DNA of 64,000 nucleotides from Pyxidicoccus parkwaysis. GTDB lineage: Bacteria; Myxococcota; Myxococcia; Myxococcales; Myxococcaceae. The first letter of the stretch is position 1. Every line of letters begins with the position of its first letter. The notes below the pieces were generated by a model. It was given only the letters and a program-made list of their open reading frames with translations, made no database searches and had not been told where the DNA came from. The DNA lies in contig NZ_CP071090.1 of the NCBI RefSeq assembly GCF_017301735.1, positions 11,763,001 through 11,827,000 of the forward strand, read 5' to 3'. The translations under genes were made by a program, and so were the position numbers. Positions 17,261-25,270 of this stretch are shown here, in pieces.

Positions 17261-19489
17261 ATGATCATGGTGCAGAAGAGAGTACGTGGAGCGCTGGGAG
17301 TCGCGGCGCTGTCGTTCCTGATGGGCGCGTGCAACGAGCAGCAGCAGCCCGCGGCGGGGGCAACGGCTCCGGCGGCCAGCAGCGCTCAGCATCTCGACAA
17401 TGGCGTCACCGTCATCGAGACGGACTCGTCCGGCGCGGCCTCCTTCATCGGTGGCGAGCTGGGCGTGCTGCCCGACGTGGGCACGGGCGCGGAGTCGCTG
17501 CAGGCGCCGCAGCTCGCCTCGGTGGTGGACACCGTGGCGCCGCTGCTCAAGGTGGACCCGGCCGACCTGAAGTTCACCAAGGCGTACAAGGACGCGCAGG
17601 GCGACGTGCACTACCGCTACGCGGTGTCTCGCCAGGGCGTTCCCGTGCTCGGCGGTGAGCTGCGCCTGCACGCGCGTGACGGCAAGATCTTCGCGGCGAA
17701 CACCAACGTTCGCAGCGACCTGAAGGCTTCGGCGGACAAGGCCTCCATCGCCGTCGACGCGGCGGTGGCCGCGGCTTCCGCGGACCGCGACACGCTCGCG
17801 GGCTCCGTCACCAGCCGCGACGCCGAGCTGGTCTACTTCCGCGACGGCGACGAGCTCCGCCTGATGTACAAGCTCGTGCAGACCGGTGAGAAGCCGGACG
17901 GCACGCCCGTGCGCGACACCATCCTGGTGGACGCGGTGAAGGGCGACGTGCAGGTCCGCATCCCGCAGATCAAGGAGGTGCTCAACCGCCGCCTGCACAA
18001 CCTCAACCACGGCACCTCGCTGCCCGGTCCCGTGGCGCGCACCGAGGGCCAGGCTCCCGTGGCCGACGCGGTGGTCAACACCAACTACGACCACCTGGGC
18101 ACCGTCTACAACTGCTACAGCACGCTGTTCGGCCGCGACTCCATCAACGGCACGGGCGCGATGCTCATCAGCTCCGTCCACTACAGCAACAACTACGTCA
18201 ACGCCTTCTGGGACGGTACCCAGATGGTGTACGGCGATGGCGACGGCGTGAACGCCAGCAACCTGGCGAACTCGCTCGACGTGACGGCGCACGAGCTGAC
18301 GCACGCCGTGACGGAGAACGAGTCGGACCTCATCTACTCGGGTGAGTCCGGTGGCCTCAACGAGTCGCTGTCCGACATCTTCGGCGCGGTCTGCGAGTGG
18401 TACGCCGACGGCCGTGGCCCCATCTCGCCCCGCTACTGGATTGTGGGCGACGATGTCTGGACGCCGAGCATCCCGAACGACGGCCTGCGCTACATGGACG
18501 ACCCCGTGAAGGACGGGGCCTCGCTCGACTACTACCCGAACTACGGCTCGGGCGTGGACGTGCACTACAGCTCGGGTATCTCCAACCTGGCGTTCTACAT
18601 GCTGTCGCAGGGTGGCACGCACCCGCGCGGCAGGACGACGCAGGTCGTCGCGGGCATCGGCATCGAGAAGGCCGCTCGCATCTTCTACAAGGCGAACACG
18701 GACCTGCTCCTGCCGTCGTCTGGCTTCGAGAGCGCGAAGATCGCCACCGAGCAGGCGGCGACGCAGCTGGGCTACGACGCGGCGACGGTCGCCTCGGTGA
18801 GCAACGCGTGGAAGGCCGTTGGCGTCGGCGTGCCGGTCATTCCTCCGACCAACACCCCGATGCAGAAGGGCGTCCCCATCACCAACATCTCGGGCGCGCG
18901 CAACGAGAAGTCCTACTACTCCATCGTGGTGCCCGAGGGCGCGAAGAACCTGAAGTTCACCATGTCCGGTGGCACGGGTGACGCGGACCTGTACGTGCGC
19001 TTCGGCAACGCGCCGACGTCGACCTCGTACGACTGCCGTCCCTACACCGGCGGCAACAACGAGACGTGCACCTTCGCGGCTCCGGCGCAGGGCACCTGGT
19101 ACGCGATGATCAACGGCTACAGCGCCTTCTCGGGCGTGTCGCTGTCCGTGACGTGGGAGGGTGGCTACATCCCCGTGGAGCCGAACGTGCAGATTGACGG
19201 CATCTCCGGCGCCGCGGGCTCCTCGCAGGTCTACACCGTGCAGATTCCGGAGCGCACCAACGGTGGCGCGCGCAACGTGCACGTCCGTCTGCGTGGCACG
19301 GGCAACGCGGACCTCTACGTGCAGCGCGCCGCGGTGCCGACGTTCTCCGCGTACGACTGCCGTGGCGTGAACGAGCACAGCACGGAGAACTGCAACCTGA
19401 ACGGTGTCGAGGCGGGCAAGTTCTACGTGCACGTCTTCGGCGCGAAGGGTGGCTTCACGGACGGCTCGCTCATCATCACGTTCAACTGA
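17261..19489 (+). CDS. Secreted M4 (thermolysin-family) metalloprotease with two PPC domains
   Basis: 742 residues. ATG 17261 follows AGGGGG closely; ATG 17267 is a possible alternative. A lipobox-like signal peptide (ALSFLMGAC) is followed by an FTP/PepSY propeptide (about 55-240), which serves as intramolecular chaperone and inhibitor. The catalytic domain (about 270-540) has HELTH (344-348, zinc histidines and catalytic Glu), the third ligand Glu in GGLNESLSD, and the active-site His in DVHYSSGISN (near 433). Two C-terminal prepeptidase domains follow (about 555-635 and 645-742, both with GDADLYVRFG/GNADLYVQRA and YDC motifs). These usually aid secretion. It is a typical predation and nutrition enzyme of myxobacteria. 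Confidence 0.93.
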   Translation: MIMVQKRVRGALGVAALSFLMGACNEQQQPAAGATAPAASSAQHLDNGVTVIETDSSGAASFIGGELGVLPDVGTGAESLQAPQLASVVDTVAPLLKVDPADLKFTKAYKDAQGDVHYRYAVSRQGVPVLGGELRLHARDGKIFAANTNVRSDLKASADKASIAVDAAVAAASADRDTLAGSVTSRDAELVYFRDGDELRLMYKLVQTGEKPDGTPVRDTILVDAVKGDVQVRIPQIKEVLNRRLHNLNHGTSLPGPVARTEGQAPVADAVVNTNYDHLGTVYNCYSTLFGRDSINGTGAMLISSVHYSNNYVNAFWDGTQMVYGDGDGVNASNLANSLDVTAHELTHAVTENESDLIYSGESGGLNESLSDIFGAVCEWYADGRGPISPRYWIVGDDVWTPSIPNDGLRYMDDPVKDGASLDYYPNYGSGVDVHYSSGISNLAFYMLSQGGTHPRGRTTQVVAGIGIEKAARIFYKANTDLLLPSSGFESAKIATEQAATQLGYDAATVASVSNAWKAVGVGVPVIPPTNTPMQKGVPITNISGARNEKSYYSIVVPEGAKNLKFTMSGGTGDADLYVRFGNAPTSTSYDCRPYTGGNNETCTFAAPAQGTWYAMINGYSAFSGVSLSVTWEGGYIPVEPNVQIDGISGAAGSSQVYTVQIPERTNGGARNVHVRLRGTGNADLYVQRAAVPTFSAYDCRGVNEHSTENCNLNGVEAGKFYVHVFGAKGGFTDGSLIITFN

Positions 19490-19504
19490 TGAGCTGAGGC
19501 GTCG

Positions 19505-19571
19505 GGCCGTCTGCCTGACGGCCTGAGGAATCGCCCCGGTTGCCCGAGAGGGTGGCCGGGGCGTTTTCTTT
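19505..19571 (+). terminator. Intrinsic terminator after the M4 protease gene
   Basis: Two hairpins in a row. GGCCGTC/GACGGCC (19505-19511 and 19517-19523) is followed by CGCCCCGG (19532-19539) pairing perfectly with CCGGGGCG (19556-19563). The second is followed immediately by TTTTCTTT, the T-run of a factor-independent terminator. Confidence 0.88.
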
Positions 19572-19613
19572 CCTCCGCCCCTTCGCCGCGCGCGGATGCG
19601 CTGTGCGCGAGTG

Positions 19614-20201
19614 CTATCGCTGGGAAAGGTGGAGCGTCTCGAGCTGCCGTTCGAGCGTGAGCCCACGGTCCGCGAAGAACGCCACGCCCGCGCGCACGTC
19701 TTCGAGCGCCCCGTCGGAGTCACCCGTCACGTAGCGGAGCTGCGCGCGGAGGAACAGCTCCGCGCCCCGGTCCAGCGCGAGCCGCTGCAACAGCTTCGCG
19801 GGGCCGTCCACCGCGTCGAGGAACGCGACGGCGCGCGCGAGGTCCGCCGAGAGCCGTGCCGCCAGGGCCGCCGCATCCGTGCGCGCATTCAATTCCCAGG
19901 AGGGTGGGGCACCCGGGACGAGGTGCTCCATCCGCTCGCGGAAGTGGCACTGGTATTCCTTCGGGGCCTCGGGGATGGGCTCGTCTTCCAGCTGGTAGAG
20001 GGCGTCGAAGGAGATGGCCACATTCACATAGCAGCGCGCTTCGCTCGCGATGTTGCCGTGCGAGCGCTGCACGTTGAGCACCTGGACTGTCTCCCCGTGG
20101 CGGCGGCGCCAGGTCAGGTCCTTCTTCTTGAAGCCTCCCGCCTTCGCGAGTGGCTTCATCGCGTCCGTGAAGAGGGCGGTCAGCGTCTGGATGGCGTCCA
20201 T
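19614..20201 (-). CDS. DUF4304-domain protein
   Basis: 195 residues. The N-terminal part (FTDAMKPLAKAGGFKKKDLTWRRR broken by the usual turn, then VQVLNVQRSHGNIASEARCYVNVAISF) is the DUF4304 pattern: a helix, then a basic TW motif and a beta sheet ending in the conserved Asn/Val strand. The C-terminal 60 residues are helical and contain FLRAQLRYVTGDSDGALEDV. DUF4304 proteins are often encoded in bacterial polymorphic-toxin immunity lists, but the function is not proven. The gene is the last of a minus-strand run behind the SUKH gene (18 bases away). Confidence 0.82.
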   Translation of the reverse strand: MDAIQTLTALFTDAMKPLAKAGGFKKKDLTWRRRHGETVQVLNVQRSHGNIASEARCYVNVAISFDALYQLEDEPIPEAPKEYQCHFRERMEHLVPGAPPSWELNARTDAAALAARLSADLARAVAFLDAVDGPAKLLQRLALDRGAELFLRAQLRYVTGDSDGALEDVRAGVAFFADRGLTLERQLETLHLSQR

Positions 20202-20219
20202 GACGTGAGGTTAGCCGCC

Positions 20220-20795
20220 CTACCGTCCCCACCGTCCCCCTTCCATGCACTCACGGAGCACCCAACGCAGGTGCTCGTCGAAGTCGAAGGTGCAGCCGGA
20301 GACGTCGGGGGCTTCGTCCAGCAGCCAGGGCGCCAGGTCGAAGTCGTCGTGGTGGGCCGCGAAGATGAGCGGCCCGGTGTCCCGGCGCAGCCCCATGTCG
20401 AAGACGTAGAAGTCGCGCACGTAGTGCGTGACGTACTGGAACGGGACGAGCCGGGACCTGACCTTCGCCTCCTGGCGTGAGGCCTCGAGCTCGTCCTCCT
20501 CGTCACCGAACACGCCCTCCTCGATGCATTCCTTCTGCCAGGTGTGCTCCTCCAGCACCTCGGAGGGGCTCAGCATCCGCGCGCGCTCCTGGCCGTGTGC
20601 GTCCGTCGCGGAGAACAGGCCGTGCCGGGTGATGAACTGGAGGTACGCCGGAGGAATCACCGGGCCCAGGGCGTCCTCCAGGCGCCGGAGCTCCTTCGGG
20701 TCGACGGGCGTCAGTTGAATCGACTGGAGGGGAAGGCCCTTCTCGCGCTCGAGGCGCTCCTTCAGGGCGAGGAGGGTTTCAATGATGTCAGCCAC
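20220..20795 (-). CDS. SMI1/KNR4 (SUKH) family protein
   Basis: 191 residues from a GTG at 20795 that overlaps the end of the upstream hydrolase gene by eight bases, a sign of translational coupling; the frame is open further upstream but through that gene. The SUKH core is clear: LTPVDPKELRRLEDALG, VIPPAYLQFITRHGLFS, then the helical middle and SRLVPFQYVTHYVRDFYVFD. SUKH proteins include many immunity proteins to secreted nuclease toxins and also general scaffold proteins. No toxin gene is in the neighbourhood, so the immunity reading is an inference from family and from the DUF4304 neighbour. Confidence 0.82.
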   Translation of the reverse strand: MADIIETLLALKERLEREKGLPLQSIQLTPVDPKELRRLEDALGPVIPPAYLQFITRHGLFSATDAHGQERARMLSPSEVLEEHTWQKECIEEGVFGDEEDELEASRQEAKVRSRLVPFQYVTHYVRDFYVFDMGLRRDTGPLIFAAHHDDFDLAPWLLDEAPDVSGCTFDFDEHLRWVLRECMEGGRWGR

Positions 20796-21798
20796 GTTGC
20801 GTCTGTAGCACGCGTGCAAGTGAGTCGCGAACCGCGGCGCACAGCGCGTTGCGCTCGGTGAGGATGGCGGAGACGTGGCCGGCATTCACCCAGCGCAGCT
20901 CGCTCTCCTTCCAGTGCGCGTGCAGGGCGCGCGTCTCGTCCGCCGGGACGAAGCCGTCCTTCCTGCACGCGAGGAGGATGGCCGCGCCGGGTTGGGGCGG
21001 AGGCGGGAACTTCGTCAGGTTGGCGAGGTCGAAGATGTGGCCCAGCCGCTGGCGGGCCTGCTCCGCGTCGCGCCGGGCGCCGTCGAGCTCCGCGAAGGCG
21101 ATGGACCACGACAGGAGTCCCCGGGTGAAGACGGGCACGGGGGACGCGCCCGCGGCGAGGGCCGCCACCGCGAGTGGCTCGGGGAAGAGCGCGGCCGTGA
21201 GGGCCGCCATGTACCCGCCCATGCTGTAGCCGGCGATGCCCAGGCGCTCATAGCCTTCATCGCTCAGCCACGTGAGCAGCGACCGTGCCTCCTCCACCAT
21301 GCCGAGGTTCATCAGCACGTGGTCGCTCACGGTGCGCAGCGCGCCGCCCTTCTGTCCGAGCGGCCGGCGCACGCCGTAGTACGGATTCTCCAGCAGGAAG
21401 AGGTCGATGCCCTCGTGGACGAGCGGCGTGTAGAGGCGCTCGCGCAGCGCGAAGCCCTCCTCGCGCGAGGCTGCGAGCACCACGCACGCCGAGCGGCCGC
21501 GCGTGCTTCCCTCACTCAGCCAGCGGACATGTGCCGTCTGGACGGGCGGAGTCAGGTGCGGCAGCGGCGAGGTGAAGGTGCCGTCGCGAAGCCACACGCC
21601 CTTGTGGGCGCGGGGCTCGCCCCACGTCGGTGAGACGCGGGCCGGCACCGGGAAGAAGGACGTCCCCTCCGTCACCTTCTCCAGCAGGGCCTCGTCGCCC
21701 CAGCCGTCGGTGAAGAGGCGGGCGCGGCGGGCCACCCCCGCGAAGAGGACATCCACGACGTGCGAGCGGAGTGGGGACCAGGACTCCATGCCGCGCAT
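20788..21798 (-). CDS. Alpha/beta hydrolase, ABHD18-like
   Basis: 336 residues, ATG at 21798 (21789 is an alternative). The middle holds the hydrolase core: VLAASREEGFALRERLYTPL, the nucleophile elbow GIAGYSMGGYMAALTAAL (Ser in GYSMGG), the acid in LACRKDGFVPADE and the His in WVNAGHVSAI. A long N-terminal region (TDGWGDEALLEKVTEG, FFPVPARVSPTWGEP) matches the ABHD18/DUF2048 group, mostly eukaryotic and of unknown substrate. The cytoplasmic enzyme should be an esterase or lipase-like hydrolase. It starts nine bases after the MocR gene and continues into the SUKH gene, so all three may be one operon. Confidence 0.85.
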   Translation of the reverse strand: MRGMESWSPLRSHVVDVLFAGVARRARLFTDGWGDEALLEKVTEGTSFFPVPARVSPTWGEPRAHKGVWLRDGTFTSPLPHLTPPVQTAHVRWLSEGSTRGRSACVVLAASREEGFALRERLYTPLVHEGIDLFLLENPYYGVRRPLGQKGGALRTVSDHVLMNLGMVEEARSLLTWLSDEGYERLGIAGYSMGGYMAALTAALFPEPLAVAALAAGASPVPVFTRGLLSWSIAFAELDGARRDAEQARQRLGHIFDLANLTKFPPPPQPGAAILLACRKDGFVPADETRALHAHWKESELRWVNAGHVSAILTERNALCAAVRDSLARVLQTQRG

Positions 21799-21807
21799 CC
21801 TATGCGC

Positions 21808-23238
21808 TCACCGTTCCGCGGAGTCGATGCACATGCGCAGCCGCCTCAGTCCCTCATCGATTCGTGCCGTCGCCACCGCGCCATAGCCGAGCACGAAGCC
21901 CGGCTGCGCGGGTCTGCTCATGCAGTAGTTCGACAGGTTCATCAGCGACACGCCCGCCACCTTCGCGCGCTCCAACGTCTCCCGCTCCAGCTTCAATCCA
22001 CCCCGCCGAAGCGTCGCGCTCAGGTGCAGCCCCGCCACCGAGGGCAGTGGCTGGAGCCACTCTCCGAAGTCGCGCTCCAGCCGCTCCAGGATGCGCTCGT
22101 GCCGGCCCTGGTACTCGCGCCGCATCTTGCGGATGTGCCGCGCGAGCAGGCCCTCATCGATGAAGCGCGCCAGCGCGGCCTGCGCGGGCCACTGGCTGTG
22201 CCAGTCCGACACCCGCTTCGCCAGCCGCAGTTCGCGCTGGATGGATGGCGGCGCAATCAAGAACCCCAGCCGCAGCGCGGGCAGCATCACCTTCGAGAAC
22301 GAGCCCACGTAGATGACACGCCCCGAACGGTCCAGGCTGAACAGCGTCTCCAGGGGCCGCCCGCCGAAGCGGAACTCGCTGTCGTAGTCGTCCTCGATGA
22401 CCACCGCGTCCCGCTGCTTCGCCCAGTCGAGCAGCGCCGCCCTCCGCGCGGGTGACATGGGCATGCCGAGTGGAAACTGGTGCGACGGCGTCACGTACAC
22501 GAGGCGCGCGTCGTCCGGCAGCGCGCGCACGTCGAGTCCTTCTTCATCCACGGGCACGGGCACCACGCGCGCGCCCAGTGACTGGAACAGCATCCGCGCG
22601 GGCGGATAGCCCGGCTCCTCCACCGCGACGCCGTCTCCGGGCTCCAGCAACACACGCCCGATGAGGTCCAGCGCCTGTTGCGCCCCGTGTGTGACGATGA
22701 CGTCCCCGGCGTCCGCCCGCACACCTCGAGACACTCCCACGTGCCGTGCCACCGACTCGCGCAGGCCGGGGTGGCCCGCGGCCTCCGCGTAGCCCGAGGA
22801 CAGCATCGTCGCCCGGAGCTGCCGCGCCAGCAGCCGGCGCCACGTCTCGTACGGGAACAGCCGCGAGTCCGGAATCCCAACGCGAAAGTCATGCGTCGCC
22901 GGCACGTCGGGCGCGCCCGCGTCAGGCAGGGTACTCCAGATGGCCCGCGCGCGCAGCCGCACCGTCGAAGTCGCTCCCGCGCGGGCACGGCCTTTCGGCG
23001 CCTCTCCCTGCACGAAGCTGCCCGTCCGGGTGCGGCCCGTGAGCAGTCCCTCCGCGGCGAGCCACTCGTACGCCACGCTCACCGTGTTGCGCGACACGGA
23101 GAGGCGCTTCGCCAGCTCGCGCGTGGGTGGCACCCGCTCTCCGCGCCGCAGCCGCCCGTCGAGGATGGCCGCGCGCAGCGCCCGGTAAATCTGCCCGGCG
23201 ATGTCACGCCGGCTCTGGAGATTGACGTGCAGGTCCAT
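21808..23238 (-). CDS. MocR/PdxR-type regulator (GntR DNA-binding plus aminotransferase domain)
   Basis: 476 residues from the ATG at 23238; a GTG four codons earlier is possible. Residues about 1-75 are a GntR winged helix (SRRDIAGQIYRALRAAILDG, VPPTRELAKRLSVSRNTVSV). After a linker rich in Arg, residues about 115-470 form an aminotransferase class I fold with the PLP lysine in GSFSKVMLPALRLGF and DDYDSEFRFGG. MocR proteins sense PLP or amines and often control the divergent gene. Here the divergent unit is the cupin/DoxX pair, which is the likely target; co-transcription with the hydrolase downstream is also likely. Confidence 0.92.
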   Translation of the reverse strand: MDLHVNLQSRRDIAGQIYRALRAAILDGRLRRGERVPPTRELAKRLSVSRNTVSVAYEWLAAEGLLTGRTRTGSFVQGEAPKGRARAGATSTVRLRARAIWSTLPDAGAPDVPATHDFRVGIPDSRLFPYETWRRLLARQLRATMLSSGYAEAAGHPGLRESVARHVGVSRGVRADAGDVIVTHGAQQALDLIGRVLLEPGDGVAVEEPGYPPARMLFQSLGARVVPVPVDEEGLDVRALPDDARLVYVTPSHQFPLGMPMSPARRAALLDWAKQRDAVVIEDDYDSEFRFGGRPLETLFSLDRSGRVIYVGSFSKVMLPALRLGFLIAPPSIQRELRLAKRVSDWHSQWPAQAALARFIDEGLLARHIRKMRREYQGRHERILERLERDFGEWLQPLPSVAGLHLSATLRRGGLKLERETLERAKVAGVSLMNLSNYCMSRPAQPGFVLGYGAVATARIDEGLRRLRMCIDSAER

Positions 23239-23249
23239 GTCACCCGCCA

Positions 23250-23295
23250 CCTTGGATTGGCCCAGTGAGATTCGTCAATCCTGGCTCCGCCAAGG
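23250..23295. promoter_or_regulatory. Candidate MocR operator (nested dyads)
   Basis: Just upstream of the MocR start, CCTTGG (23250-23255) and CCAAGG (23290-23295) bracket GGATTG (23254-23259) and CAATCC (23276-23281). The two nested inverted pairs lie between the MocR and cupin genes, where a MocR regulator would be expected to bind. This is inference from symmetry and position only. Confidence 0.35.
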
Positions 23296-23346
23296 GGCCA
23301 GCCGGAGGGCACTCTGTCGTCACTTCCTCACGACAGGAGACGCCGC

Positions 23347-23805
23347 ATGACGCCCATCAGCCTCGCCGCCTCGCACCCCGTGGACCCGGAGCGCATGCCC
23401 TGGATTCCCATGGGGCGCCCGGGGCTCTCGTTCAAGCCGCTCCACTTCTTCAAGGACGACAGCGGCTGGATGTACCTCTTCCGGGTGGAGCCCGGCACCG
23501 TCATCCCCCGGCACCGCCACACCGGCGAGGTGCACGGCTACAACCTCTCCGGCCACCGCAAGCTCCTCGACACGGACGAAGTGATTGGCCCGGGCACCTA
23601 CGTCTACGAGCCGCCCGGCAACGTCGACAGCTGGATGTCGGTGGGCGACGAGCCGACCATCCTCCTCATCACCGTGCGCGGCGCCGTCGAGTACCTCGGC
23701 AAGGACGGAGAGGTGACGGGCCGGGTGACGTCCAATGACCGCCTCCAGACCTACCGCCGCTGGTGCGAGGAGCACGGCGCCAGCTTCCTCGCCACCGTCG
23801 AGTGA
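23347..23805 (+). CDS. Cupin-domain dioxygenase-like protein
   Basis: 152 residues; start set by AGGAGA before the ATG. A single cupin (about 40-130) carries the metal-ligand motif GTVIPRHRHTGEVHGYNLSG (two His, Glu, His) and the second strand PGTYVYEPPGNVDSW. The sequence is in the family annotated as 2,4'-dihydroxyacetophenone dioxygenase-like, and also resembles ChrR cupins. It probably binds iron or another metal and may be an oxygenase or a sensor. No signal peptide. It is followed by the DoxX gene (72 bases), and the MocR gene is divergent from it. Confidence 0.82.
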   Translation: MTPISLAASHPVDPERMPWIPMGRPGLSFKPLHFFKDDSGWMYLFRVEPGTVIPRHRHTGEVHGYNLSGHRKLLDTDEVIGPGTYVYEPPGNVDSWMSVGDEPTILLITVRGAVEYLGKDGEVTGRVTSNDRLQTYRRWCEEHGASFLATVE

Positions 23806-23877
23806 CACGCCCATGACGCTCTTGACCGCAACGCACGCCCCGGCCACGGGCCGCGTCTCCACCGCCGGGTGACTCGC

Positions 23878-24321
23878 ATGACCCCCATGACCGCAAAGGA
23901 TTCCCCCGCCGTGAGCCGCGCCTGGACGCTGGAGCGCTTCGGGCGCGTGTACGCGCGCCTCGCGCTCGGCGCCGCGTTCCTGTCCGCCGTGGCCAGCCGC
24001 TTCGGCGTCTGGAAGGGCGACATCGGCCTCGGCCGCTTCGAGGGCTTCATCCGCTACACGGGCGAGGTGAACGCCTTCATGCCCGCGTCCACCATCCCCT
24101 TTCTCGCGTGGGCGGCCACCATCGCGGAGACCACGCTCGGCGTCCTGCTGGTGCTCGGGCTGTGGCGGCGGCAGGTGGCCCTCGGCGCAGCCGTGCTGCT
24201 GGCGCTGTTCGGCACCGCCATGGCGCTGTCACTCGGGCCCAAGGAGCCGCTGGACTACTCCGTGTTCTCCGCTTCGGCGGGCGCGTTGCTGCTGGCGCTG
24301 TACCGCGACGGCCACACCTGA
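23878..24321 (+). CDS. DoxX-family membrane protein
   Basis: About 147 residues. Starts at GTG 23869, ATG 23878 and ATG 23887 are all possible and none has a strong ribosome site; 23878 is taken. Four membrane spans are visible (FGRVYARLALGAAFLSAV, FLAWAATIAETTLGVLLVLG, QVALGAAVLLALFGTAMALS, FSASAGALLLALYRDG), with the DoxX signature of an early Arg-Leu-Ala-Gly-Ala-Phe helix and the central GRFEGFIRYTGEVNAFMP loop. DoxX proteins are small redox or respiratory-linked membrane proteins of unclear role. It probably forms a unit with the upstream cupin gene. Confidence 0.78.
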   Translation: MTPMTAKDSPAVSRAWTLERFGRVYARLALGAAFLSAVASRFGVWKGDIGLGRFEGFIRYTGEVNAFMPASTIPFLAWAATIAETTLGVLLVLGLWRRQVALGAAVLLALFGTAMALSLGPKEPLDYSVFSASAGALLLALYRDGHT

Positions 24322-24477
24322 AACCCACATGTCGGTATGCCCTGAAACCTGGATGTGTCCGGGCTTCGGGGCCCCTGTTGGAGGCGGGGGCCTGTAGCCT
24401 GCGGGGAGCGCTCGGCGGGCCGCATGTTTGGAATGCGGCCTGGGGCCGACGGGCTTATGTCCACAGGGGTGCCCCCA

Positions 24478-25134
24478 ATGACCGCACAAGAACGCGTCGA
24501 GCGCGCCGCCAGCGCGCTGAAGGTCTTCCCGTTGCCCTCGGCGGTACTCTTCCCGCACACCGTCATCCCCCTGCACATCTTCGAGCCCCGCTACCGCGCC
24601 CTGGTGAAGGACGCGCTGGCCGGAGACCGCGTCATGGCGCTGGCCCAGCTCGAGCCCGGCTGGGAGGGCGAGTACGGGGGACGCCCGCCGATGCAGCCCA
24701 TGATGTGCGCGGGCATCATCATCTGGGACGAGCAGGTGGAGGAGGGCCGCTACAACATCCTCCTCCAGGGCGTCAGCCGCGTCCGCCTGGCCAGCGAGCT
24801 GACGGGCGATAAGCTCTACCGGGAAGTCGCGGCGCAGGTGCTGCCTGACTTGCCCTACCAGGGGCCCGAGGAAGAGCAGCTCCGCCAGGCCGTCTTCGAG
24901 CTGGCCGGCCGCGTGCCGCCGTCCTTCGCGGAGAACCTGCTGCCGGTGGCCGCGCGCGCCATGGGCGGCACGCTGGCGGACGTGGTGGCCTCCGCCATCA
25001 TTCCGGAGGCCGAGCGGCGCCAGGAATTGCTGGCCGAGCTGGACGTGAAGCGGCGCCTGGAAGCGGTGATGGAGGACATCGGCGAGCTCATCGGCCGCCT
25101 CCAGCCCGTGCGGCCTTCCGGGCCGCTGAACTGA
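24478..25134 (+). CDS. LON peptidase substrate-binding (LAN) domain protein
   Basis: 218 residues; ATG 24478 follows AGGGGTG at seven bases (ATG 24457 is an alternative). It has the N-terminal domain of Lon without the AAA or protease part: FPLPSAVLFPHTVIPLHIFEPRYRAL broken at the usual turn, RVMALAQLEP, IIWDEQVEEGRYNILLQGVSR and a helical end (ELLAELDVKRRLEAVMEDIGEL). Free-standing LAN proteins are widespread and may bind protein substrates or regulate proteolysis; the function here is unknown. It stands alone between the DoxX and NAD synthetase genes. Confidence 0.88.
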   Translation: MTAQERVERAASALKVFPLPSAVLFPHTVIPLHIFEPRYRALVKDALAGDRVMALAQLEPGWEGEYGGRPPMQPMMCAGIIIWDEQVEEGRYNILLQGVSRVRLASELTGDKLYREVAAQVLPDLPYQGPEEEQLRQAVFELAGRVPPSFAENLLPVAARAMGGTLADVVASAIIPEAERRQELLAELDVKRRLEAVMEDIGELIGRLQPVRPSGPLN

Positions 25135-25270
25135 GCACGTAACGCGGGGCCCCTGTCGGCCGCGGGTTGGGCTTGCCTTGTCGGGCGGGCCGGGCATTGC
25201 TGGGCCCCACACCGGTGCCGGACGCCGGCCCTTTCCGGGCGCGTCTGGCCGAAAGGGGACTGGAATAACC

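Noticed and set aside
17228..19723. 831-codon minus-strand open frame
   Set aside because: Antisense to the M4 protease; composition is Arg/Val/His-rich without domains.
24317..24363. Short direct repeat CCTGAAACC in the gap after the DoxX gene
   Set aside because: Only two short imperfect copies, one overlapping the stop codon; likely chance.
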